This document shows, in pieces, positions 45,249-54,383 of a stretch of 64,000 nt of DNA. The position numbers and the translations under genes are program-made. Source of the DNA: Weissella halotolerans DSM 20190 (GTDB taxonomy: Bacteria; Bacillota; Bacilli; Lactobacillales; Lactobacillaceae); contig NZ_ATUU01000005.1 in the NCBI RefSeq assembly GCF_000420365.1, forward strand, positions 44,155-108,154. Direction: 5' to 3'. The first letter of the stretch is position 1. Each line of letters opens with the position of its first letter. The notes beneath the pieces were generated by a model. That model did no database searches. It had not been told where the DNA came from and saw nothing but the letters and a program-made list of their open reading frames with translations.

Positions 45249-45866
45249 TTACTCACCTTCTGGCCAAGCTGCTAACCAAAAATCATATTCAGCTTGATAA
45301 GCTCGTTGATAAACAGCGCAATATTCATCCCAGTTTGCTTCAATCTGTGCTGGCGAATGTAATGTATCAACAATCTGCCAGTACCAAGTCACTAAATGGT
45401 GATAGTCCGCTCCCCGATAAAAGTCAAGCCAGCCCTGATAAGCACCAGTATGACTATGCCCTAGTGTCTTAGCAATTAAATAATAAGATTCCGTACATGG
45501 GAGCAAAGCTAGCACACCATACATTGGGTCTGCCCGTTTAGCTTGGTCTAATAAGAAGGTAACATAAGTCTGATTATCCTGATTAATACTTACCTGCCCC
45601 ATATTTTCACTTGGCATCAAGGCCTGATGGGCTAAATCCTCAAAGACAATCTGTGGTCGTTGGCGCAGTAACCAACCGGGTAACCGGCCCTCAACTAACT
45701 TGGTAGCCTCTTCAAACTGTTCTAAATAGTAATCGTCTTGATAGACATAATTATTTCGTACCGCTTGCGGTAACTCCCCCATTTGCAAACCCTGCAGAAA
45801 GGGAGTCGACAAGATGTCACTTAAAATTGGTGCACTCATTTCCTGTAAACGTTTATGAACCTGCAT
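45249..45866 (-). CDS. tenA: Aminopyrimidine aminohydrolase / thiaminase II TenA
   Basis: Salvages the thiamin pyrimidine by hydrolysis. 205 aa, all helical. QDDYYLEQFEEA near 43-54 and LLPCTESYYLIAKTL near 121-135 with the catalytic cysteine are TenA landmarks. It is the last gene of thiM-thiD-thiE-tenA; its ATG lies inside the end of thiE with GGAG 7 bases before. Confidence 0.92.
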   Translation of the reverse strand: MQVHKRLQEMSAPILSDILSTPFLQGLQMGELPQAVRNNYVYQDDYYLEQFEEATKLVEGRLPGWLLRQRPQIVFEDLAHQALMPSENMGQVSINQDNQTYVTFLLDQAKRADPMYGVLALLPCTESYYLIAKTLGHSHTGAYQGWLDFYRGADYHHLVTWYWQIVDTLHSPAQIEANWDEYCAVYQRAYQAEYDFWLAAWPEGE

Positions 45867-46509
45867 GCCAACGCTCCTTCATTGCTTGAACGGTGCTACT
45901 AGGTTCTTTACTCTGGGTAAGTAATGAAATAACTGCTACTCCCGCAGCACCGGCAGCCTTAATCTCAGGAATGGTTGCCAAGGTAATTCCACCAATTGCC
46001 ACAATTGGTAGGTCACGCTGACGGTTGGCATATAGGTCTCTTAAACCTGCAGTACCGGTTGGTGCTTTTGCATCACGTTTTGATTGAGTAGGCAAAACTG
46101 GCCCCACACCTAAATAGTCGATTCGTGGGTGCGTAGCCGCCCGAATCTCACTTGGTGTACTGGCTGATAAACCCAGCCACATATTAGCTGGTAAACGAGA
46201 TGCTAACGTTTCCACCGCTTGATCATCTTGACCAACATGCAAACCATCAGCCGATAATGCCAAGGCTAAATCAACATCATCATCCACTACAAAGGCAACC
46301 CGATATCTTTTAGCTAGCAACTGTAACCGTTTGGCCAAGGTCAAACGTTGTTCTACCGAGTCATACTGGGTTCCCTTATCACGAAACTGATAAGTTGTGA
46401 CCCCACTAGCAATAATCATTGCTATCCTTTTTTCCGCATCAGCTATCGATAGGCCCGGAAAGTCTTGGGGACCAGCAACAAAATAGAGCTCCAAATTTTC
46501 TTTATTCAT
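45853..46509 (-). CDS. thiE: Thiamine-phosphate synthase
   Basis: Joins HMP-PP and thiazole phosphate to thiamin phosphate. 218 aa TIM barrel. GVTTYQFRDKG near 34-44 holds the pyrimidine-binding residues, DDDVDLALALSADGLHVGQDD near 76-96, GVGPVLPTQSKRDA near 133-146 and AIGGITLATIPE near 170. Start overlaps the thiD stop as ATGA. Confidence 0.95.
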   Translation of the reverse strand: MNKENLELYFVAGPQDFPGLSIADAEKRIAMIIASGVTTYQFRDKGTQYDSVEQRLTLAKRLQLLAKRYRVAFVVDDDVDLALALSADGLHVGQDDQAVETLASRLPANMWLGLSASTPSEIRAATHPRIDYLGVGPVLPTQSKRDAKAPTGTAGLRDLYANRQRDLPIVAIGGITLATIPEIKAAGAAGVAVISLLTQSKEPSSTVQAMKERWHAGS

Positions 46510-47306
46510 TTGCTAACCTCCACCCAATGATTTAGTGGTCCGTGACCGTGACCCACCTCAATTGACTCCTTAATTGCAGCTGTCATAAAGCGCTTAGCCG
46601 CTGGCATAATGTCAGTTAAGGCTTGTCCCTTTGCTAGGCCAGCCGTCAAATAAGCCGCTAAGGTATCACCGGTACCATGCGTCCGTACTGTATCAACACG
46701 CTCACTGCGATACCAATGCTCACTACCATCCGCCAATAACAAAAAATCAGCGACTTGGGGACCAGCTTGATGGCCACCCTTAATTAACACATTCTTGGCC
46801 CCCAGAGCTTGCAAGACATGTGCGCCAACGCTGACTGCTTCTGGTGTAGGCAACTCGGCCTGCAACAGGGTTTGAGCCTCTAACAAATTGGGCGTGATGA
46901 CCGTGGCCAAAGGTAATAATGCTGTTTTTACTAGTTCAATTGCATCTGCTGATAATAGTGGTGCCCCACCTTTAGCAACCATAACCGGATCTACTACCAG
47001 GAACCCAAAATCTACATCTTCTAAGGCCGCCACCACCGCTTTAACCCGATCCAAGTCAAATAAGGCCCCTGTTTTCGCTGCTTGAATATCTAAGTCGTCT
47101 GCAATGGACTTAAACTGAGCTGCAATCATATCGGGAGGGGTTGGCAACATCTCTTGAACGCCTAGGGTATTTTGAGCAGTCAAGCCGGTTACTACCGTCG
47201 CACTATAGACGCCCAACCGGTCAAAGGTCCGCAAATCAGCATTTAACCCAGCCCCACCACTAGCATCAACCCCAGCAATCGTCACTACTTGCGGTATCTT
47301 ATGCAT
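46506..47306 (-). CDS. thiD: Hydroxymethylpyrimidine/phosphomethylpyrimidine kinase
   Basis: Ribokinase-fold kinase of 266 aa. The N-terminal IAGVDASGGAGLNADL near 10-25 and the C-terminal anion hole RTHGTGDTLAAYLTAGLA near 212-229 are intact. Overlaps thiM by 8 bases. Confidence 0.95.
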   Translation of the reverse strand: MHKIPQVVTIAGVDASGGAGLNADLRTFDRLGVYSATVVTGLTAQNTLGVQEMLPTPPDMIAAQFKSIADDLDIQAAKTGALFDLDRVKAVVAALEDVDFGFLVVDPVMVAKGGAPLLSADAIELVKTALLPLATVITPNLLEAQTLLQAELPTPEAVSVGAHVLQALGAKNVLIKGGHQAGPQVADFLLLADGSEHWYRSERVDTVRTHGTGDTLAAYLTAGLAKGQALTDIMPAAKRFMTAAIKESIEVGHGHGPLNHWVEVSK

Positions 47307-48075
47307 GCCAGACGACCTCCTTAGTTTCTAAATCCTGATCCTTAATAGTATATAAGGCATCTAAGGTCGCATCCATATAAAAACTTGGCGCTTTTGCATA
47401 TCGCTGACTGGCCTGTTGGCCGGCCCAACCCAAGGCAGCAGTTGCAGCCACTGCTGCCTCAAAAGCATCTGCATCTGTACCTAAGGTCGCCCCCAATAGG
47501 CCTGACAACACATCCCCAGCCCCAACATTGACCGCCAAAAGTGGGTTGTCATAGTTAACGTACGCGACCCGCTCACCATCAGTAATAATATCTACTTTCC
47601 CCGATTGTACAATGATCGCCCCTGTCTTAAGGGCCGCCTGTTTGGCAACCATCACTGAACTAGCACCTAAAGCATCAATCCCCCGACTGCTAACCTCAGC
47701 CCCAGCAAACCAGCCAATTTCGGCAGCATTTCCCCGGATTAATGCAACTTTTACTTTTTCCATAATTGTCTGCGCTAAATGGCCTTGATAAGGTACATTC
47801 ACAGCTACTGGATCTAATATGACCGGCTTTGCCAACTGATTAGCCATTTGACCAGTCTCAATAAAAAGGGGCACTTCACTTTCTCTTGTCGTCCCTAAGT
47901 TAAAGACCGTTGACTGGGCTAAGGTCATAAAATCCTTAACGGCCAGTCGTTCACGTGACATGATTGGGCTAGCTCCAAGATAATTAATTGCATCGGCCAC
48001 TCGTTGTTGAGTAACCGTATTACTATAATTCAAAACAACAGGAACTTGTTGCTTCACGCGTGTGAGGACATCCAT
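47299..48075 (-). CDS. thiM: Hydroxyethylthiazole kinase
   Basis: Phosphorylates the salvaged thiazole. 258 aa. ADAINYLGASPIMS near 27-40 and NVGAGDVLSGLLGATLG near 187-203 are family motifs. First gene of the thiamin salvage operon. The start follows GGAGG and the TPP riboswitch. Confidence 0.95.
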   Translation of the reverse strand: MDVLTRVKQQVPVVLNYSNTVTQQRVADAINYLGASPIMSRERLAVKDFMTLAQSTVFNLGTTRESEVPLFIETGQMANQLAKPVILDPVAVNVPYQGHLAQTIMEKVKVALIRGNAAEIGWFAGAEVSSRGIDALGASSVMVAKQAALKTGAIIVQSGKVDIITDGERVAYVNYDNPLLAVNVGAGDVLSGLLGATLGTDADAFEAAVAATAALGWAGQQASQRYAKAPSFYMDATLDALYTIKDQDLETKEVVWHA

Positions 48076-48091
48076 TTTTTACCTCCTAAGG

Positions 48092-48137
48092 ATAAAAAAA
48101 ACAATCAACCAGCATCGGAAAGATACTTGTTGATTGA
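48092..48137 (-). terminator. Terminator of the TPP riboswitch
   Basis: CAATCAAC, 19-base loop, GTTGATTG then eight U residues, between aptamer and thiM. Transcription-termination control is thus likely. Confidence 0.88.
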
Positions 48138-48154
48138 GGACTGTCATGACACTC

Positions 48155-48246
48155 ATTCACTTGTACCACTTTCCTCCGCAAGCTTTAACTTGTTCAGGTT
48201 CAAAGGGTCCGGTTTCCCGTCTCAGCCAAAGGCTCCCCTAGGGTTT
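48155..48246 (-). ncRNA. TPP riboswitch (THI element)
   Basis: Conserved strings on the minus strand are CTAGGGGAGCC, GGCTGAGACGG, ACCCTTTGAACCTGA, GTTAA and GCTTGCGGAGGAAAGTGG, in the THI-box order. Binding of thiamin pyrophosphate would favour the downstream terminator and shut off thiMDE-tenA. Confidence 0.95.
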
Positions 48247-48301
48247 TCATATCGGTCTAGCTAAATGCTAAACCATTATCAGTATAACATAAATTATATT
48301 G

Positions 48302-49375
48302 TTACTCAGTTAAAGCCTGCTCTAAAAGGCAGACCGTCTTGGCCCCGAAATCAACTTCCGTCATAATTCCATAAGGCAAAATAGTACGGGGATAGGCATG
48401 TCCAAAATTGAGATTATACAAGATAGGTAAACGGTACTGCTGTCCTAGTTCCGTTAAAATCGCGCGGTAATCATGATAATAGCGCTCATTTTGCGGTTTG
48501 CCAACTAAGAGACCGGCCACCTGATCAAAAACACCGGTTGTGGCCAGTGCAGCCAACTCCGCTTTAAAGCGCAGTGGATCTGGCTGTTCTTCACTAGTTT
48601 CTAAAAACAGGATACTGCCCCGCCAGACACTAGGACTAGGCCATAAGTGAAATTGCTCGGCAATTTGCTTATCTTGTGGATTACGCTCACCTGTTAGTAA
48701 ATCCGCTAAACTTTCAAGGCAGCCACCTAAGAGAGGGCCACGAACAACTTGCTGATTCCCAGTTAAGGTTTCATAACCATGGCTTTCTTGATGGGCAATC
48801 CGGTCCGTGCCCGACGCAGCCGTTGAAAAATCTGTCCGTTCCTCATACCAAAGGGGACTGCTCTTTAGTTGCTTAGTAAGTCCGGTAAAAAGACCTTTTA
48901 CGCCAGTTTCTGTATAGGGCAACATGGTATCAGCCAGTTCTGCAAAATCTGTTAAAAAAGCCGGCCCGTAAAAAGTATGCAAACCTAGTCGGTTCAACAT
49001 TAAATGATTAACCGTTGTGTCTGAAAAACCCATAAAAATTTTCGGATGATCTTTTACGGCCGCTTTAAAGACAGGGTCATTCATTAAAAAAGGGGCTAAC
49101 TGTACCGTATCATTTCCGCCAATTGCTGTGATAATCGCTTTAGCCGCTGGATCCAAAAAAGCTGCTTTTAAATCGGCTGCCCGCCAATCAGGGTGCTTCT
49201 GTAGCTGGTCAGCAGGTAAACTTGCATGGCGTCCAAAAGAGACTTGCAAACCCAGTTGTGTCAGGCGCTGGATACCCTTTTGTAGCTGAACTGGGCTGCA
49301 GTCATGCAGGGCACCCCTTGATAAACTGACAATTCGCACCTCGTCACCCTGATGTAAACGTACTGGTTTTTGCAT
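48302..49375 (-). CDS. S66 family peptidase (LD-carboxypeptidase/MccF-like)
   Basis: 357 aa. Ser-Glu-His catalytic set: serine in MGFSDTTVNHLM near 115-126, glutamate in GGCLESLADLLTGE near 216, histidine in NLNFGHAYPRT near 322. AIGGNDTVQLAPFL near 87 is a family block. S66 members cleave peptidoglycan tetrapeptides or microcin-type adducts; which applies here is open. It sits alone with no wall gene beside it. Confidence 0.85.
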   Translation of the reverse strand: MQKPVRLHQGDEVRIVSLSRGALHDCSPVQLQKGIQRLTQLGLQVSFGRHASLPADQLQKHPDWRAADLKAAFLDPAAKAIITAIGGNDTVQLAPFLMNDPVFKAAVKDHPKIFMGFSDTTVNHLMLNRLGLHTFYGPAFLTDFAELADTMLPYTETGVKGLFTGLTKQLKSSPLWYEERTDFSTAASGTDRIAHQESHGYETLTGNQQVVRGPLLGGCLESLADLLTGERNPQDKQIAEQFHLWPSPSVWRGSILFLETSEEQPDPLRFKAELAALATTGVFDQVAGLLVGKPQNERYYHDYRAILTELGQQYRLPILYNLNFGHAYPRTILPYGIMTEVDFGAKTVCLLEQALTE

Positions 49376-49489
49376 ATCTAGACCTCACCTTCCAAGCTCG
49401 CCAGCTCCATAACATGATAAAAAACTAATTTAAATATAATTATTCTATCATATAGACTTTTAAGATACTATCAATTCCGTTACGACAAA

Positions 49490-49533
49490 TAAAAAGCAGG
49501 ATCATTCTCTCGAGAATGATCCTACTTTTTACT
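49490..49533. terminator. Bidirectional terminator-like hairpin
   Basis: AAAAAGCAGGATCATTCTC / GAGAATGATCCTACTTTTT; on the minus strand it lies between the S66 gene and the SDR gene region and would serve the SDR gene. Confidence 0.8.
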
Positions 49534-49563
49534 AAGTCAGTTTATCTAATCGCTTGGGATTAC

Positions 49564-50319
49564 TTACTGAGCAGTATAGCCGCCATCAACCACATATTCC
49601 GAGCCAGTGGCAAATTTACTTTCGTCAGAAGCCAAGAAAACACACATATAGGCAATATCATCTGGGTCACCTAAATGACCCATCGGGGTTTTAGTCCGCT
49701 TAGACATTGCCGCCTCCATTGGCGTACCCGCAACCATTGCCGTACGGATATAGCCAGGATGGACGGTATTAACCCGAACCCCTAAATCATTTAAAGCTGT
49801 ATAAAGGGCCGCTGACTTAGACATCATCCGAACGCCACCCTTAGAAGCATTATAAGCCGCCAATATGGGATCACCAACAAAACCTTCAATCGATGACATA
49901 TTAATAATAGAGGCGGAATTATCAGTGTTTTTCATTCGTTGGATACCCAAACGCGTACCAAAGAAAACACTATCTAAATTCACAGCCATCACCCGGTGCC
50001 ATTCTTCTGTCGTCGTATGTTCAATGTCTTTAGCTAACGCCATTCCTGCGTTATTTACCAGGGTTGTCACTTTACCGAAGAGGCGCTCCGTCTCATCAAA
50101 AATCGTCTGCCAACGTTCTTCATCCGCAACATCTTGTTGAAGAAAGCGGATATCAGCAGGTTGACCAATTTCCTTGGCCGTCTGTTCACCAAGATCCACC
50201 TTGCGGCCTGTAATGACAACCTTAGCACCTTCAGCAACAAACTTTTCGGCGATTGCTCGGCCGATACCCATCGTACCACCCGTCACAATTGCTACCTTAC
50301 CGTCTAGTCGATTCACCAT
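49564..50319 (-). CDS. R-specific short-chain alcohol dehydrogenase (L. kefiri ADH type)
   Basis: 251 aa. Rossmann motif TGGTMGIG (13-20), NNAG near 90, catalytic SSIEGF near 142 and YNASKGG near 155. The C-terminus is SEYVVDGGYTAQ; in the R-ADHs of Lactobacillus kefiri and brevis the last glutamine binds a structural Mg2+. Overall spelling (KTPMGHLGDPDDIAY, LASDESKFATGSE) is very close to those enzymes, which reduce ketones with NADPH. The start at 50319 follows GGAGGG. Confidence 0.88.
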   Translation of the reverse strand: MVNRLDGKVAIVTGGTMGIGRAIAEKFVAEGAKVVITGRKVDLGEQTAKEIGQPADIRFLQQDVADEERWQTIFDETERLFGKVTTLVNNAGMALAKDIEHTTTEEWHRVMAVNLDSVFFGTRLGIQRMKNTDNSASIINMSSIEGFVGDPILAAYNASKGGVRMMSKSAALYTALNDLGVRVNTVHPGYIRTAMVAGTPMEAAMSKRTKTPMGHLGDPDDIAYMCVFLASDESKFATGSEYVVDGGYTAQ

Positions 50320-50392
50320 TACGTATTCCCTCCCCTTATCCATCCATAACATGTCTACAGGTTCAGTTTAGCACAAAATGGCACCGCTTTCA

Positions 50393-50923
50393 TCATTCGG
50401 CGGTCGCTAGCCTTTTTTCCATAATCAAATCCGTTTGCCGGTCATTGCCTAGCACAAAGACATGCTGGCCAACCTGTTCAAAGCCCATCTTGATATAAAA
50501 AGCTAAGGCCGCCGTATTTTCTTCCCAAACGCCCAACCAAATACGTTCTTTCCCTAGGTCTTGGGCTAACCTTTCTGCTGCCTGTAAAAAGGTTCTCCCC
50601 AGGCCCTGGCGTTTAAAAGCGGGCAAAATATAAATCCGTTCGACCTCAAGTGTAGTAGCTCCGCGGTCTTCACTCTGTGCCTGATCCACATTTAACTTCA
50701 AATAACCAGCACATTGATTATCAATCATGCCAAAATAAAAATAACTAGCAGGCGTCTCTATTTCTGCTAATAGTTGTTCCTTGGCATAGGCACTTGCCAA
50801 ATGTTTTTTCATATCTGCTTCTGTATTTGCACCGGCAAAGGTATCAGCAAAGGTTATCCGACTTATTGCTTGTAACTGTTCGACATCGCTGGGTTGAACT
50901 CGTCTTAATGAAATGATCTGCAT
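50393..50923 (-). CDS. GNAT N-acetyltransferase
   Basis: 176 aa. Acetyl-CoA binding motif A: LEVERIYILPAFKRQGLGRTFLQAAE near 83-108 (shown in part; QGLGR core), motif B EENTAALAFYIKMGFEQVG. Substrate unknown. The ATG at 50923 follows AAGGAG. Confidence 0.83.
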   Translation of the reverse strand: MQIISLRRVQPSDVEQLQAISRITFADTFAGANTEADMKKHLASAYAKEQLLAEIETPASYFYFGMIDNQCAGYLKLNVDQAQSEDRGATTLEVERIYILPAFKRQGLGRTFLQAAERLAQDLGKERIWLGVWEENTAALAFYIKMGFEQVGQHVFVLGNDRQTDLIMEKRLATAE

Positions 50924-50966
50924 TATTGCCTTCTCCTTAACTGCCCTATCCATACTTCCCTACTAC

Positions 50967-51003
50967 AAAAAAAACAGCTCTTCATTGGTCAATGAGAGGT
51001 GCC
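50967..51003 (-). terminator. Terminator after the choloylglycine-hydrolase-like gene
   Basis: CACCTCTCATTG, ACC, AATGAAGAGCTG followed by eight U residues. Confidence 0.7.
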
Positions 51004-51076
51004 GCTTAATACTGTTAATATTTCCGACTTCATTCCTGACTAAAGGCTTATCTTGCAAAAGATTTTTGCCTAGATC

Positions 51077-52087
51077 TTATACTGGTTCCGCTTGATTTAA
51101 ATCAGTGTAAGTAAGTTCCGTTATCGTTGAATCAAGCGTTAATTTATGAATTGTTAATTCATTGCAGTTTTGGATATACATTGTCCGATTACTTAAATCA
51201 TAACCGACCCAATACTGGGTATAGTCATACTCACCAGGCTGGTTACCATGTTCGATTCCCCTTGGTACCGTCACCGACTTAAAGGCTCCATATAATTGAG
51301 CCATCCCTTCACCCTTAGTAAAGGGGGCCAAACTATTGGCCACATAAAAGGCACGAATAAAACGCGAAGTTGAGGTAAAGTCACCAGGTAGGCCAAACAT
51401 TCCATAGCCAACGCCAAATTCAATTGGTTCTAATGTTTGATCATTAAGTACGAGGGGCTGTACGCTATCCTTATCTGCCATATGAATATAGTTACGCAGG
51501 TTAGTCCGATGCCAGTCATATTCAGGCCCATTCGTTACAACTCCAACACTTTCATAAAGTCTGAAGGCACCTTGCTCAACCGGCTCCAAGACAACACTTT
51601 CTCCACTTGCATCGGTGAACGTATAGTGCAAGGGAAAGCTAAAGGTTTGATTAGCAAAGTTAAAGGGCTGATCGACTAAAGCATATTCCTGATAATGTTC
51701 ACGAATTTCCTGGACAGACTGATAATTCGTCAGCATGTAAGAAAGAAACTCCAATCCTAAGACTGGTTTTAATCCTCGTGCCTGAATATCAGTTAAGGAA
51801 GTTGTTGTTGCCTCAGGAAGCACCTGTAAATCACCAGCTAAACCATGCTCATTAACACCATCAAAGAGCATAGATAATGAATGCAGGCCTGTTCCCATTA
51901 CACTATACTTGGCTGACCACGGCTCCAACTGGCTTGTCATCTCAAAGCCTTTTGGAACCGTGGTGATCGTAGTAGGCAAAACAAAGGGCTGCGCAAGACT
52001 ACTTTTAAAAAAAGGCAATCCCAAGTCCATTGTCCGTCCCCAAAACACTTCACCACCGTTAGCCGTAATTCTAATTCCTGTACACAT
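51077..52087 (-). CDS. Linear amide hydrolase of the bile salt hydrolase/penicillin V acylase family
   Basis: 336 aa, Ntn-type cholylglycine hydrolase. The nucleophile Cys2 (MCTGI) would be exposed after Met removal; Arg18 and Asp21 (GRTMD) and Asn186 (TNGPEYDWH) are kept, as is Arg near 242 (STSRFIRA). The asparagine at the position of BSH Asn82 is not seen (GLAGDLQVLPEA), so bile salt activity is not assured; a penicillin V acylase or N-acyl hydrolase is possible. Intracellular, no signal peptide. Confidence 0.85.
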   Translation of the reverse strand: MCTGIRITANGGEVFWGRTMDLGLPFFKSSLAQPFVLPTTITTVPKGFEMTSQLEPWSAKYSVMGTGLHSLSMLFDGVNEHGLAGDLQVLPEATTTSLTDIQARGLKPVLGLEFLSYMLTNYQSVQEIREHYQEYALVDQPFNFANQTFSFPLHYTFTDASGESVVLEPVEQGAFRLYESVGVVTNGPEYDWHRTNLRNYIHMADKDSVQPLVLNDQTLEPIEFGVGYGMFGLPGDFTSTSRFIRAFYVANSLAPFTKGEGMAQLYGAFKSVTVPRGIEHGNQPGEYDYTQYWVGYDLSNRTMYIQNCNELTIHKLTLDSTITELTYTDLNQAEPV

Positions 52088-52157
52088 TGCATACCCTCCT
52101 TATGTGAACCGGGCTAGGCCCTGTCTATTTTAACTTATCATACAGCACCCTAAGCGT

Positions 52158-52358
52158 TTAAGATTCGCTACGCTTATCTTTAATTTTATCCCAAAAATAG
52201 ACTAGGCAAACACCACATGCAATGAGTACGAGCCAATAGCTGATTTCACCAATCAAGCCAGCAAAGCCTAAATATAGACATAGCTTTTGAATCAGCCAGG
52301 CTGCGATAATCACCAATGTACTTGCTATCACTAATTTTATATAACTCATCGGGCCCAT
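52158..52358 (-). CDS. Small two-helix membrane protein, unknown
   Basis: 66 aa, two hydrophobic helices (about 7-26 and 36-55) and a charged KDKRSES tail. AGGA lies before the ATG. Not recognised. Confidence 0.5.
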   Translation of the reverse strand: MGPMSYIKLVIASTLVIIAAWLIQKLCLYLGFAGLIGEISYWLVLIACGVCLVYFWDKIKDKRSES

Positions 52359-52489
52359 CTTTTATTAATCCTCGTTTCACTCCTTAATATCAAATTCAAC
52401 AGGATAACGATAACATCACGCTATTAAAGTTACCTTACCCTCATTTTTCTATTATACAAGTCATCGAGAGCTGAACCAACACCATTCAC

Positions 52490-53071
52490 TTATTTATCCC
52501 TATTTTTGGACCTTGAATACTCATCCTTCGTTAACGACCAATAATCTACGGTGGATAAAGATTCCCTTCCATCAGTATGGTTTAATATATGGGCTGGTAA
52601 CCGACCTGTTTTTTGCATGCCTAATTTTTCCATAACTCGACCACTTTTAACATTGGCAATATCATGTACGGCATGCACTTCCTCCAAATGCAATTGGGTA
52701 AAACAGACGTTAAGAAGCTTTTCAGCGGCCTCTGGCATATACCCGTGCCCCCAATAGGTGCGGTTTAAGACCCAACCTAAACTAGCTGAGTAGGAGGTTA
52801 AATCTTGTAAATCTAGCATGCCAATGACCGTATTTGTTTCCTTCAATACTATTACCCACTCAGTTAAAGTCTGGGGGATAAAGAAATTGGCAATTGTCTC
52901 TCGCGTTTCTTCAATCGTCTGATGCCTATCCCATGTCATATAACGACTGACTTGTGCATCACTAGTATAGGCAAATAGTGCGTCAGCATCAGTCAATTTA
53001 ATTTTACGAAGTACCAAGCGTTTCGTTTCGAGTTGTGCCTGTTCTGCCAAAATTAGATTTTGTGTCTTCAT
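52490..53071 (-). CDS. GNAT acetyltransferase, RimJ/RimL-type
   Basis: 193 aa. ETKRLVLRKI near 14-23 is the start of the RimJ/RimL subfamily, followed by WVLNRTYWGHGYMPEAAEKLL near 99 and VMEKLGMQKTGRLP near 151. Possible alpha-N-acetylation of proteins or small amines; target unknown. AGGAG precedes the ATG. Confidence 0.85.
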   Translation of the reverse strand: MKTQNLILAEQAQLETKRLVLRKIKLTDADALFAYTSDAQVSRYMTWDRHQTIEETRETIANFFIPQTLTEWVIVLKETNTVIGMLDLQDLTSYSASLGWVLNRTYWGHGYMPEAAEKLLNVCFTQLHLEEVHAVHDIANVKSGRVMEKLGMQKTGRLPAHILNHTDGRESLSTVDYWSLTKDEYSRSKNRDK

Positions 53072-53116
53072 GCTCTGAATCTCCTATCATTCCAGCTTGG
53101 AAAGACCAATGAGCGA

Positions 53117-53620
53117 TTAATAATACTTAGCCATATACACTTCATTCTCATAACCCTCAGTCGTTTTAATGGCCTGCCGCCTGATTCCTTCAACAACAAA
53201 CCCCATTTTTGCGTAAAGATGTTTAGCTGCCTCATTCGTTTCCATCACGGTCAACTCTAAGCGCCTTACCTCATGTTCCTGCGCCCATTGATCCAATTGA
53301 CCAAAAAGTTGAGTTCCAATTCCCCGTCCTTGAATACTTTTTAATAAGCCAACCACAATATAAGCACTATGCCGATTCTTTAGATAGCTACCTCGTCGCG
53401 CATGTAAGTATCCTACTAGCTGACCAGCAGATTCAACCACCAAATAACAATCGTGTGCTTGGATGGCGCCTGCTAATTCATCTTCTATAATTTTGACATT
53501 ATTTGGTCGTTCACCTGGTGATAGGAGCATAAAAGAGCTTTCCTGATCCAAGGTCATTTTCAACTTTAAAACCTTATGCCTATCAACTAACTGGACCGCT
53601 CGTATAAGTACCTCAGTCAT
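53117..53620 (-). CDS. GNAT acetyltransferase
   Basis: 167 aa. Motif A YIVVGLLKSIQGRGIGTQLF near 86-105 and motif B NEAAKHLYAKMGFVVEG near 129. It overlaps the upstream gene by ATGA, so the two are co-translated. Confidence 0.85.
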   Translation of the reverse strand: MTEVLIRAVQLVDRHKVLKLKMTLDQESSFMLLSPGERPNNVKIIEDELAGAIQAHDCYLVVESAGQLVGYLHARRGSYLKNRHSAYIVVGLLKSIQGRGIGTQLFGQLDQWAQEHEVRRLELTVMETNEAAKHLYAKMGFVVEGIRRQAIKTTEGYENEVYMAKYY

Positions 53621-54051
53621 CCGTCATACTCCATTCTAATGTGCTCTATGCCTGCATCCAAAAAATATTGACCAACGGCCTTGAAGCCTAATCGTTCGTA
53701 AAAGGTTTTTGCAGAAATCTGGGCTGCTAATTCAACATGTTTCACATCCGAATCCTTAGCATCTTTCATAATACAGATAATTAACTCCTTAGCTAGGCCC
53801 TGACCGCGCATCGCTTTAATCGTTGCTACCCGCTCAATGTGCAAACCACCTGCTTCACATGCTAGCCGGGCCGTTGTCACTGGCTGTTCATCAAGATAGC
53901 CAACATAATGTACCCGCTGATCATCTAACCCATCATGCTCACAATCTGGTACGATTCCTTGTTCCTCGATAAACACCTGGTCACGAATTTTTAAGGCGTC
54001 ATTTGCTACTTCACCCCGTCCTTTTTCATGCACAATATGCAATTTCGCCAT
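53617..54051 (-). CDS. GNAT acetyltransferase, ElaA-like
   Basis: 144 aa. IRDQVFIEEQGI near 22-33 is the conserved opening of the ElaA-type group, and RGQGLAKELI near 82 the acetyl-CoA loop; the C-terminal GFKAVGQYFLDAGIEHIRM follows the family. GGGAGG lies 8 bases before the ATG. First gene of the two-gene GNAT unit. Confidence 0.87.
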   Translation of the reverse strand: MAKLHIVHEKGRGEVANDALKIRDQVFIEEQGIVPDCEHDGLDDQRVHYVGYLDEQPVTTARLACEAGGLHIERVATIKAMRGQGLAKELIICIMKDAKDSDVKHVELAAQISAKTFYERLGFKAVGQYFLDAGIEHIRMEYDG

Positions 54052-54383
54052 CTTCTTGTCCTCCCTAGTCTGGTAAGTATTAGAATTTTATCATTTTGCT
54101 AAGTCGATTGTATATAACAAAATTAGACTACGTCACCAGAACTGACAAAAAAGCCATTTAACCTTTCTGTTAAATGGCTCATTTTATTTAGTAAATGTAT
54201 TGGTTGGGATGGTAGCTCAAAAATAAGCAATTAGCTTTACTAAACAGGTAACAACTCACCTTAATCTTGCATATGCCAATAAATTGCCAGCATAAGGGTT
54301 TTCAATAGACTATCGTTTTGGCCCTCCAAAAAGACTAACTTAAATTCCTTCTTCACTATCCACTTAACCAACAAAAGTAGAAC
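54052..54383. other. Gene-free stretch with one terminator
   Basis: Apart from the hairpin at 54147-54188 and a possible promoter for the GNAT pair near 54060-54120, I see no gene, RNA or repeat here. Confidence 0.5.
54147..54188. terminator. Terminator
   Basis: AGCCATTTAACAGAAAGGTTAAATGGCT followed by UUUUUU on the minus strand; also usable on the plus strand. Confidence 0.85.

Noticed and set aside
50067..50279. Overlapping minus-strand frame inside the alcohol dehydrogenase gene
   Set aside because: A shadow frame of a well-conserved gene, with no start signal of its own.
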